Source: Oscillospiraceae bacterium
Lineage (GTDB): Bacteria > Bacillota > Clostridia > Oscillospirales > CAG-382
Assembly (NCBI GenBank): GCA_015064625.1
Contig: SVRW01000006.1
Span: 34,569-98,568 of the forward strand
Length of the DNA: 64,000 bases
Direction of reading: 5' to 3'
The notes beneath the pieces were generated by a model. That model made no database searches. It saw only the letters and a program-made list of their open reading frames with translations, and was not told the origin of the DNA. Positions 43,443-51,800 of the stretch are shown in pieces. Each line of letters starts with the position of its first letter. The first letter of the stretch is position 1. The translations under genes and the position numbers were made by a program.

Positions 43443-44108
43443 TCAATAAAGCTGTTTTGTAATATTTTCTATATAAACTATGTCGGGGACGCTGTCAAGA
43501 GCGGGAGAAAGGGAAGAAAGAGCTGTAGTGAATACGGTTTTTAAGCCCGTTATCTTCTCTAATTCTTCCATTTTGGGAATTGACGAAAGAACTATTTCGG
43601 GGGTTGTTTCATAGGATAAATTTGTGTTATTGATAAGTCCTGAAAATTTTAGTCCCGACATTCTTTCTATTGCACCCATAAGACAAGCTGTTTCTTCCGC
43701 TGTAGAAGTCTGGGGCCTGCAAAAGTTGCAGACGCAATACATTTCGTAGCCCGCTTCTTCAACACGCTTTCTCATGAATCCCAAAGGAGCGGCACCGTCA
43801 TCATCCCCGCCAACGTCAACTATAGCTTTTCCTTCTGAATCAAAAATTGAAAACAGACTTTCGGGCAAAGAGGGAATGTCAACGTTTGAGTTGGCAAATT
43901 TGGGGAGAATTGTTTTTATACCCTTGCTTTCCAGATATTTGGCATTGTCTGCCGTTCTGAAATATGGGTTTACTGTGTCAAGGTCTGTTATGCTTATTTC
44001 GTTGTATTTTTCTTTAAGCTTCAGAGCTAAATTGACGGAAACGTTTGTTTTTCCCGTACCATAATGCCCTGAAATTATTATAATCTTTTTTTTGAATAAG
44101 TTTTTCAA
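43443..44108 (-). CDS. P-loop ATPase (MinD/CobQ-like) linked to the oxidoreductase operon
   Basis: A 221-aa nucleotide-binding protein with Walker A SGHYGTGKTNVSVNLA, a switch-like DLDTVNPYFRTAD and DVGGDDDGAAPLGF. Similar genes often stand beside KOR/VOR operons in Clostridia, and a cofactor-insertion or activation role is plausible but unproven. The start is TTG at 44108, 7 bases after AAGGTG. The ferredoxin subunit gene follows after 48 bases. Confidence 0.75.
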   Translation of the reverse strand: MKNLFKKKIIIISGHYGTGKTNVSVNLALKLKEKYNEISITDLDTVNPYFRTADNAKYLESKGIKTILPKFANSNVDIPSLPESLFSIFDSEGKAIVDVGGDDDGAAPLGFMRKRVEEAGYEMYCVCNFCRPQTSTAEETACLMGAIERMSGLKFSGLINNTNLSYETTPEIVLSSIPKMEELEKITGLKTVFTTALSSLSPALDSVPDIVYIENITKQLY

Positions 44109-44147
44109 TTATTTGCACCTTATTATTATGTATTGTACTGTGTTGTA

Positions 44148-44190
44148 CTTTTTCTTCTTTGGAAAGAAGAAAAAGATACCAAAAAGAAGA
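44148..44190. repeat. Hairpin repeat, TTCTTC-type, copy 2
   Basis: Perfect 13-bp arms at 44148-44160 and 44163-44175 with a GG loop are followed by CCAAAAAGAAGAAACTGATT. It shares arms and the downstream tag with 39273-39304. Confidence 0.6.
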
Positions 44191-44306
44191 AACTGATTTT
44201 TTATCTATAAATATGGTGTCTATATACCCATACACTAAATTGAAAGTCTCGCGGTTGAATTGTTTTTTTGAAATCCGAGGGCATAGCGAATTAAAAGTTT
44301 TGGGGG

Positions 44307-44332
44307 CTGGGGGATTTTTCAAAATCCCCCAG
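44307..44332 (-). terminator. GC-rich hairpin after mltG
   Basis: CTGGGGGATTTTT and CAAAATCCCCCAG pair over about 12 bp. It lies 17 bases past the mltG stop in the reading direction. It lacks a T-run, so it may act as an RNA end-stabiliser or a weak terminator. Confidence 0.55.
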
Positions 44333-44348
44333 TTCAAAAAGCCCTTGG

Positions 44349-45710
44349 CTATTCTTCAAAATAATCGCCGTTGAGAATCTTTTCGTTTATTTCATCGGCT
44401 TTAGCTTTGTTTTTTTCGTGTCCTCTTTGTGTTTCAGCGTAGTAGATGTTACCCGCAAGGTCGGAAACGAAGAAATAAGCTGTTTTGATGCCGTTTTCCT
44501 TCAGCATTTGCTGGTCGAAAGCGGGGAAAATCGTTGATTCGATGGCGTTTATTCCTGGGTTACATATTGCTCCCGGAGGGAGTCCTTCATACATATATGT
44601 GTTGTATGGGTTATCAATTCTTGTGTCCGCATCGGTTATAATATCTTTTCTTTCTTCAAGAATATATTGAACCGTGGCGCAGGACTCAAGCTTTGGAAGA
44701 GATTTGGAATTTATACGATTGTGGAAAACCTGAGAAATGTTTTCAAAGTCGGAAAGTGTTATGCCTTCCATTTGAACGATAGAAGCAAGTGTTATGACCT
44801 CGTCAAAGGTAAGCCCTATCTTCTCACAGGTCTTTTTGTAGGTGTCCTCGTATTCATCCCAAAATTTGTCGTCAAAGTTGTTGAGAAACTTATTTATAAC
44901 CTGAATTGCGTCTGAATCCTCGTAAAAATAGTAGGTGTCGGGGTATAAATACCCTTCAAGACGATAAATCCTGTTCTTTGAATATCCTTTCGCTTCAAGC
45001 TCCTGCACGAATTCGTGCTTGAACGGATAATTGTTTATAACGTCCACAAGCTCTTCTCTTGTTGATACGCCCTCTTTAACAAGCATATCAATAATTTGGT
45101 CTGTCGTGAATCCTTCGGGAACTGTGATACGAATTTCCTTTTTAACGTAAGGAACGGTTGTGAGCTTTGAATAAAGCTGGGTATAGTTGAGACCGCTTTC
45201 AAGCTGATAATCCCCTTCGATGAATTTCACCTCTGAAGTGTCATCAACCTGAAAAATAATAAACATTTTGAAAAGCCAATCGTATTCTATTGCGCCTGCT
45301 TCTTTCAGCTTTTCTGAAACTGTCACGTAGTTGTCATCACTGCTTATGGAAATCTTCTCTGGGGTCTGGGATTTAACGAGAGCGAACATATCATTTCCTG
45401 CGGTAATGATGAAATATGACAAAAACAAAGAACAAATCATAACAAAAACCACGTAAATGGCGGCTTTTGCCACGCCCGAAATGAGACCACCGTTTTTTTC
45501 TTCCTCACGGTTACGCTTTTTCCCTTTGAAAATCCTTTTTTTACGTTCTTTTTGCTCTGCACTTTCCTCGGGAGAAGCAAGAGGGTCTTCGTTTACCATC
45601 TCAAAAAATTCATCTATTTGATTTTCAGTAACACTGTATTCGTCCTTTTGCTTGAAAACGGATTTGTTTTCTTCAAAAAGGTCATTTTTGTTATCTTGCG
45701 AATTGTTCAA
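44349..45710 (-). CDS. mltG: Endolytic murein transglycosylase MltG (YceG-like)
   Basis: MltG cuts nascent glycan strands at the membrane. After a polar cytoplasmic N-terminus of about 80 residues comes a single transmembrane helix (IYVVFVMICSLFLSYFII), a LysM-like part (VTVSEKLKEAGAIE) and the YceG domain with LEGYLYPDTYYFYED, LASIVQMEG, SKSLPKLESCATVQYIL, DNPYNTYMYEGLPPGAICNP and ETQRGHEKNKAKADE near the end. Start is TTG 45710, 7 bases after GGAAAGGAG. Confidence 0.93.
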   Translation of the reverse strand: MNNSQDNKNDLFEENKSVFKQKDEYSVTENQIDEFFEMVNEDPLASPEESAEQKERKKRIFKGKKRNREEEKNGGLISGVAKAAIYVVFVMICSLFLSYFIITAGNDMFALVKSQTPEKISISSDDNYVTVSEKLKEAGAIEYDWLFKMFIIFQVDDTSEVKFIEGDYQLESGLNYTQLYSKLTTVPYVKKEIRITVPEGFTTDQIIDMLVKEGVSTREELVDVINNYPFKHEFVQELEAKGYSKNRIYRLEGYLYPDTYYFYEDSDAIQVINKFLNNFDDKFWDEYEDTYKKTCEKIGLTFDEVITLASIVQMEGITLSDFENISQVFHNRINSKSLPKLESCATVQYILEERKDIITDADTRIDNPYNTYMYEGLPPGAICNPGINAIESTIFPAFDQQMLKENGIKTAYFFVSDLAGNIYYAETQRGHEKNKAKADEINEKILNGDYFEE

Positions 45711-45732
45711 AATGAAGCTCCTTTCCGTAAAC

Positions 45733-46632
45733 TCAGCCCGATATAGCGGTTATTAGCAGATATGCTCCTATGGGCAAAAGCAATGTGGATGAGCGAAAGG
45801 CTCCCGATGCAGGTTTTGTAACCCCAAGAGATTCCTTCGGGGGCTTTTCGGAATACTGTATATATATATGTTGCATTCTTGAAAAAACGCGCCAGAGGGA
45901 TATGAGAAAAATGAGAATTATCATGAATCTGAAAAAATACATATTTGTATCATACCAGACACTGTTTTCGAAAATATCTCCCGCATATAAATCAAGCATA
46001 TTGTTTGCAAAATGAAGAATCATTGCAGGGAAAACCGAACGGCATACGGACGTTATAAACGCCAGCATAAATCCTGCGAATAAATATAAGAAAAAACCTT
46101 CAAAAGAAAAATGGGAAAATGCGAAAAACACAGAAGATATAATAATAGCTTTCAGAAGCCCATAGCTTCTGTATTCGCTTAAAATAACGCCTCTGAAGAA
46201 AATTTCTTCGCATACGGCGGGAATAACACAAAATGCCAATATAGGCTGTATCGGCGGAACGTTTTCGCTTATTGTTACCGTTGATGTGTTTGATACCGTT
46301 ACGCCAAAAAATTTAAACATAAAATATCTCAGCAAAATTTGTCCTGTGAAAAACAGCAAAGCGGCAAATACAACGAAAACGCCGTGACTCACTCTTATGG
46401 GAGAAACGAGAAGTGACGTGGAAAGCTTTCTGTGTTTAAGCTGATAATAAAGCAAAGTCGGTGCAAAAAAAGCGATTATCTGAACTATGCAAAGAGAGAG
46501 AAAAACATTTTCTCCTGATGCTGATGCTCTCTTAAGATACGCCCCGCTTGCCCACAGCAGAATCATTACGAAAAGAACGAGAATCGGTGCTGTGAATGCC
46601 GCGCCGGATATTTTGATAACTTTTTTACTCAC
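45733..46632 (-). CDS. CPBP family intramembrane metalloprotease
   Basis: A multi-pass membrane protein (about eight helices) with the three motifs of the CAAX/bacteriocin-processing group: EExxxR in VCEEIFFRGVI, the first His in VFFAFSHFSFEG and HxxxN in ILHFANNMLD. The GTG start at 46632 follows AAGGAG by 8 bases. Substrate is not known. It stands 22 bases upstream of mltG on the minus strand and may be co-transcribed with it. Confidence 0.85.
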   Translation of the reverse strand: MSKKVIKISGAAFTAPILVLFVMILLWASGAYLKRASASGENVFLSLCIVQIIAFFAPTLLYYQLKHRKLSTSLLVSPIRVSHGVFVVFAALLFFTGQILLRYFMFKFFGVTVSNTSTVTISENVPPIQPILAFCVIPAVCEEIFFRGVILSEYRSYGLLKAIIISSVFFAFSHFSFEGFFLYLFAGFMLAFITSVCRSVFPAMILHFANNMLDLYAGDIFENSVWYDTNMYFFRFMIILIFLISLWRVFSRMQHIYIQYSEKPPKESLGVTKPASGAFRSSTLLLPIGAYLLITAISG

Positions 46633-46649
46633 AACACAATCTCCTTTTC

Positions 46650-46720
46650 AATTCGGAATGCGTAATTCGTAATTCGGAATTCGGAATAGTTTATTTAATT
46701 CGCATTCCTCGTTCCGCATT
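46650..46720. repeat. Dispersed palindromic repeat, copy D
   Basis: Left units at 46650-46689 (AATTCGGAATGCGTAATTCG type) face right units at 46696-46720 (ATTCGCATTCC and GTTCCGCATT). The right end reaches the stop codon of the PfpI gene at 46720. Confidence 0.55.
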
Positions 46721-47265
46721 TATTTATAACAAATTCCGTTTTTAACGTTTTCGCTTATTTCTTTTCCCATAATAAGCTCGCAAAGCTGAAATCCGAATTC
46801 AAGGGATGAACCCATAGCTTCACCTGTTATGAAAACGTCGTCGCAAACAACGGGTTTTTCTGCGTATATTCCTTCTTCCACCTGTTCTTCCATTCCTGGA
46901 TAGCAGGTGAAGTTTTTGCCTTCCAACAATCCGAATTTTCCAAGAATTGTTGGAGCGGCACAGATTGCGCCAATGTATGCACCTGTTTCCATGGCGACTT
47001 TAAGGAATTTTTCAGTCCAGACGGAATTAGATAGTCTTTCTGTCCCTTTAAGTCCGCCTGGGAAAACAATGGCATCAAATTCCAGCTCTGATGCATCTTC
47101 GGCTGTCATATCGGCACAGAGTTTTATTCCGTGAGAACCTGTAACCATTATATTTTCTTCAATGGACACAAGCTTTACGTTGGCTTGGGCTCTTCTTAAA
47201 ATATCAGCGGGAGCTATAAGTTCTGTTTCTTCGAAACCATCTGCCAACAAAAATAATACTGTCAT
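46720..47265 (-). CDS. DJ-1/PfpI family protein
   Basis: A 181-aa Rossmann-like protein with the family nucleophile elbow GAICAAPTILGKFGLL and the leading FLLADGFEETELIAPADIL. It resembles YajL/ThiJ-type proteins, which act in oxidative-damage protection or as small-molecule hydratases. The CFTCYPG region is normal. ATG follows GAGGA. The 3' end touches repeat copy D. Confidence 0.88.
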   Translation of the reverse strand: MTVLFLLADGFEETELIAPADILRRAQANVKLVSIEENIMVTGSHGIKLCADMTAEDASELEFDAIVFPGGLKGTERLSNSVWTEKFLKVAMETGAYIGAICAAPTILGKFGLLEGKNFTCYPGMEEQVEEGIYAEKPVVCDDVFITGEAMGSSLEFGFQLCELIMGKEISENVKNGICYK

Positions 47266-47308
47266 GAGAAAGTAATCCTCGCTTTATGTTATTTAGAATT
47301 ATTTAACC

Positions 47309-48099
47309 TTAATATCTGAACATTGGGTTTACAAACCCTTCACCCATATCAAATGTGGAAAGAGCGTTTATTGTCATTTTATATTCTATTCCTGCAGCAT
47401 CTGCTTCTGCTTTGCGTCTTGCGGGCAAAATACAGCTTTCGAAAGCGGGAGAAAGTGATAAAACCGTTTTTTCGCTTACTGCACATTCAACAATTTTATA
47501 TTTCCCTTTTTCGTCCGTTGGAAAATAGGCAATATAACCGTCTCCTGTTATGGATATTTGTCCGCCCTTTGCTCTGAAATAAGCATAAGCATCAAAAACG
47601 CTTCGTCCGAAAAGCCGTCATCGCCCAAGTGCTTTTCTCTGATGAGATGAATGGAAGAACTACCTGCGGATGTCATATGAAGCTTTGGTTTTTTCAGACT
47701 TCCTGAAAGAAAACATTCAAGGGCAAAGGATGGGAAAGTAAATCCCAGCTCGTTCAAAAAAGAATGCATTTTTTTGTTTTTTGGAAAGCAAACGAAACGT
47801 CCTTTTTCCTTCTCCATGGCGAAGCTTACTACGTTTCTGAAAAACCCTTTATTTCTCAGAGAAGGGATAGTTCCGCCAAAGACAAGAAATTTTACTCCTT
47901 CTTCGTTTTCTATAACCGTTATTGCAGAAACAATAAACGTTGAGTCTGTACCTGCATCAAGGACATAAGTTCTACCCGAAGATAAAGCACAGTTGATGTA
48001 AGCGGATACAACCTCATCCGTTTCGTTGTATACTGCACGAAAAAAGCTTTCCAATGGGCGTTTATCTGCGAAAGACAACGCTCTGTACGGACAAGGCAT
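47309..48099 (-). pseudogene. GNAT-like acetyltransferase gene with a frameshift
   Basis: The first part (48099-47548) codes for a GNAT-fold protein (VKFLVFGGTIPSLRNKGFF is the acetyl-CoA loop region) and ends early after SEQRADKYP. Past an A5 run at 47594-47598 (T5 in the gene) another frame continues with DAYAYFRAKGGQISITGDGY and runs to a stop at 47311-47309, giving a sensible 263-aa product if one T is added. It starts as TAATG with the tmk stop. It may be a real pseudogene, a slippage site, or a sequence error. Confidence 0.7.
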
Positions 48100-48767
48100 T
48101 ATTTAAGCTCCGTTTTGTTTACTATTTCCAAAATATCCGCAAAAATATCTTCTCTGCTTCTGAATCCGTTTTCGTCGTCACATTTTACAATGTGCCAGCC
48201 CAAAGCAGACGCAGCAAACATAGCGGCATCAAAGCAGGTCTGGATATATTCGGGGGAAGCTTCGTGAATATCAACGCTTCCGCCTTCCGATTCAGCTCTT
48301 GCTTTTGCGGCTTTCATAGAGGTTTCGGGAGAAACCTGAAGGAAAATGACCGTTGTGGGTTTTGGAAGCCCTAAAAGCTGAAATTCAAATTTCCAGAGCC
48401 ATGAAAGATAATCATCCCATGCCTCTCTTGGAAGCTTTGAGAGCTGATGAACCGCATTTGCCGTTGTGTATCTGTCGGAAAGAATTATTTTTCCTTCGTC
48501 ATAATCCTTTTTCCAGTCTGCCATATAGGAAGCATATCGATCTGCGGCAAAGAACGTGGATGCGGCATAAGCATTAACGTCCGATGGCTTTTTTCCAAAA
48601 GCACCGCTCAGATAAAGCTTTACAAGAGCAGAATATTTTTCATCATAAGTTGGAAAAGAAAGATGTCTGTATGCTCGTCCCTGTGCTTCAAGGTAATCGC
48701 AAAGCTTTTTTGTTTGTGTTTGTTTTCCTGAGGCATCCAAGCCGTCAATAGCAATAAATATGCCCAT
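48099..48767 (-). CDS. tmk: Thymidylate kinase
   Basis: dTMP kinase makes dTDP for DNA synthesis. It has the P-loop IAIDGLDASGKQTQT, the DRY motif IILSDRYTTANAVHQ, FEFQLLGLPKPTTVIFLQV and SPETSMKAAKARAE for the LID. The 222-aa length is normal. ATG follows GGAGG. Two tandem extended -10 elements lie upstream. It overlaps the acetyltransferase gene by one base. Confidence 0.9.
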   Translation of the reverse strand: MGIFIAIDGLDASGKQTQTKKLCDYLEAQGRAYRHLSFPTYDEKYSALVKLYLSGAFGKKPSDVNAYAASTFFAADRYASYMADWKKDYDEGKIILSDRYTTANAVHQLSKLPREAWDDYLSWLWKFEFQLLGLPKPTTVIFLQVSPETSMKAAKARAESEGGSVDIHEASPEYIQTCFDAAMFAASALGWHIVKCDDENGFRSREDIFADILEIVNKTELK

Positions 48768-48808
48768 ATGATAAACCTCCGTAATTTAATAAAACGCAAA
48801 TCCCAATT

Positions 48809-48871
48809 TTCTTGGATTATAACATTTTACCACATACTAAATATTCTTGGATTATAACATTGTACCACATA
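48809..48871 (-). promoter_or_regulatory. Tandem-duplicated extended -10 promoter of tmk
   Basis: A 28-base sequence at 48809-48836 recurs at 48844-48871 with one mismatch. In the tmk direction each copy carries TGTTATAAT, an extended -10 (48824-48816 and 48859-48851). A clear -35 is not seen for either. Confidence 0.6.
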
Positions 48872-48897
48872 TATTTATATATTTCAAGTGGAAATTT

Positions 48898-51800
48898 TTA
48901 ATTTATTGGTTTACTTTTTGTGGTTACCATTTTTTTGTATCCCCAAAATACTCCTATAGCCAATAACGCAAGGATTGCTACGGATAAAACTGAAACAAGA
49001 ACTATTAGCAAGATTGAAACAGACTCATCTTCTTTAAGCTCTTTTTCTATAATAAGGGTTATTTTGTATTCCGTATCTTCGTATAAAATGGTTATAACGT
49101 CACCGTCAGAGAAGTTTTTGTTACCGAATGCTTCAAGAATTTCTCCGTTTGCGGTTTTGAATTCAACTTCATTCAAACCGAAAGGAAGTCTTAACGCATA
49201 GGAAAATACGTTGGGGGAAAATTCAGGTATAAGCGTACCTGTAGAAGGTATAAGTGAAGAAAGCTCTTCCTTTTCAGACGATTTCAGCGTAGCAGAAAGT
49301 TTTTCTGTTTTTTGCGTTTCTTTACAGAAGATTTTTATGTTTTCTGCGAAAAAGGAGATTTCAGCATCAGAGGAAGAAAGGAAAGTAAGCTCTATACAAG
49401 CTGAATTGTTTTCAAAAACCGTAAGAAAGCTTAATTCACCGTCTGTTTCTTCCACTCCGTGAATGAGTCCTGTTTTGTTTGCGGATATAAAGGTAAGAGA
49501 ATTTTTGTTATAAAGTATTTTCCCCGAAATTCCACCAAGTATTTCTGAAAAATCACCGTTTACTAACAACGTCAAAGTAATCGTTCCGTCCTCTTCTCGT
49601 TTTGCGTCAAGATTAACGTTCCCAGAAAAATAAGGTATTTCTGCGTTAGCAGACGAAACGTTTTTTTCGTTTCCTAAAATTATTTCCTTATAGGTAAAGG
49701 TGTCTGCCACATCTACAGTACCTGTGTTACTGAAATCGGCACTTTTTATAAATACAGCTTCTGCATTTTCATTTCCTATAAGTTGATAGGCTGTTGCAAG
49801 GTCGCCTATATCCACGTTACCATCTCCGTTGCAATCTCCTGTAACGGAAACGAGAAGACTGTCGAGAATTTCACCTTTTTTGTTTTGAAGGACGATTTTC
49901 ATTCCTGTTTTAACGATTCCCGCAGCTTTGTTTTCGCCATCATAGACTACAGCATCGTTACGAAGGGATGAATCAAGGAAATTTATAAGTCCGCTTACGG
50001 TTGTTCCCGAAGAAACTCCGTACAGAATACCGTTTGCTCTGTCAATACCCAGATACGAGGGTGTGAACGTCAGCATTGAAGAAAGAACCGAAACTTTTAT
50101 ATCGGTAACCAATCTTCCGTCATCTGTAGCGGCAAAAAGAGTTGCTTCTCCAGGCTTCAACGCTGTAAGAAGACCGTCTGATGTAACACTTACGCAGTCG
50201 TCTTCACAATAAAACATGATTTTTTCTTCAGGCGCACCTGCAGGTAGAAATTCAACTTCAAACTTAATCGTGTCGTTGACCTTCAAAGCGGTGTTCCCGC
50301 CTTTTATTCGGAGACCTGTCAAAGAGGCATTTATGGAAAAACTATAATCCAAGGAAAGCCCCAAAGGAAGAACAACTGTCAGAATATGTTTTCCGCCATC
50401 GCTTATTTCCGAATTTGAAAAGATGCGTTTTCCATCAAGATATGCAATCCCTTTTTCAAATGAAACGGTAATTTTCCCAGTGTAATTTTCACCGTCTTCA
50501 ATTCCCGAAACTACGGGATCTGTATTGTAATCCCCGCCGTATACGTTTTCTGATATATATATTCCATCCTCGCGGAAAAGGAAAAGCTTTCCGTTTTCCG
50601 TCAGAATAAATTCATCGGCACGTAAAGGATAGAAGCTTATATAGCTATCATTTGAAAAAAGTCCGTTTGAGGTGATAAACGTGTTGAAGGTTCGCCCGTA
50701 TATTTTAGCGGCACATGATGCGGCAATGTTTCCGTTTCTCGTCAGATAAGCCGCAGTGTTGATATATAAATAAGTGCTGTCGCAGAAAATATCGTCCGCC
50801 TCGTATTCAAGAATACGTTCGTATTCAATTTCAAGTGTGGGAAGGATATAAGAGGTGAGAACGTTGTAAAAGCTTCTGGAATGAGTTGCATATAAATTCT
50901 TGCCATCGTGGGAAATAGTTATGGAAAGATATTCTCCGCTTTCATCGGTTGTAATAAGCTTGCCTGCAGTGTTGTAAATATAAAGTGAGCCCTTGCTGAT
51001 TAACGCTATATATTCACCCCAGACGTCAAGGTCTGATATACAGCCTTGGGTGTTTACCTGCACAAGTGTGTTATTTGCAGGAATATAAATTGCAACAATA
51101 CAAACTCTGTCAGAATAAGCGTATATATATTCTCCGTGGCTTTCAATTCCTGTTGGAACAAACGGCAGGAATACTTCTGAAATATATTCAAGAGTTTCGC
51201 TGTTTAATATATATAAAACGTTTTCATTCCCTGAAGCGTAAATAGTCCCTTCGTGAACTATAGAATGGGATATTTTTTTCGAGATTGAACTGAATTCAAC
51301 AAAAACCGAGTTCTGAACTTTTCCGCCTACGGATACGTTACACGTTGCGGAAGGAAGTGCTTTTGAAACGTAAAGGGAAACGTCACCAAAGGCGGCACAG
51401 TATTTTCCCGAAGAATAATTGACGCTTGAAAGCTCCATAGCGTGGAATCCCTTTATTTCAAAGGTTTCTGTGTCATATATTCCTTTTTCCGTTATGAGAA
51501 CCTTTCCGTCAAAGTATAACGCCTTTTTATCGTAAACTGAAAAAACAAGCTTGTTTTCTTCCACGGAGAATATTTCCCCATTGCAAGCTATTTTACCTTT
51601 TTTAAATATAAATCCCGATTTTGTATCGTTGAAAGGAGAGAAAACACTGACACTTTCACCCGAGATAGGAGATACGTATATTTTTCCTTCGTCCTTCTTT
51701 CCAAAGGCAACTGAATCTGTTAAAGTGTCGTATGACAAAACGTCGGGAATGCTTCTGACGAAGCAGACGTCCTCTTCGATGAAAGAATCAAGGGAAAGTT

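Noticed and set aside
48809..48871. Tandem repeat as an iteron or CRISPR array
   Set aside because: Only two units with 7-base spacing, containing promoter-like TGTTATAAT; no further units or cas genes.
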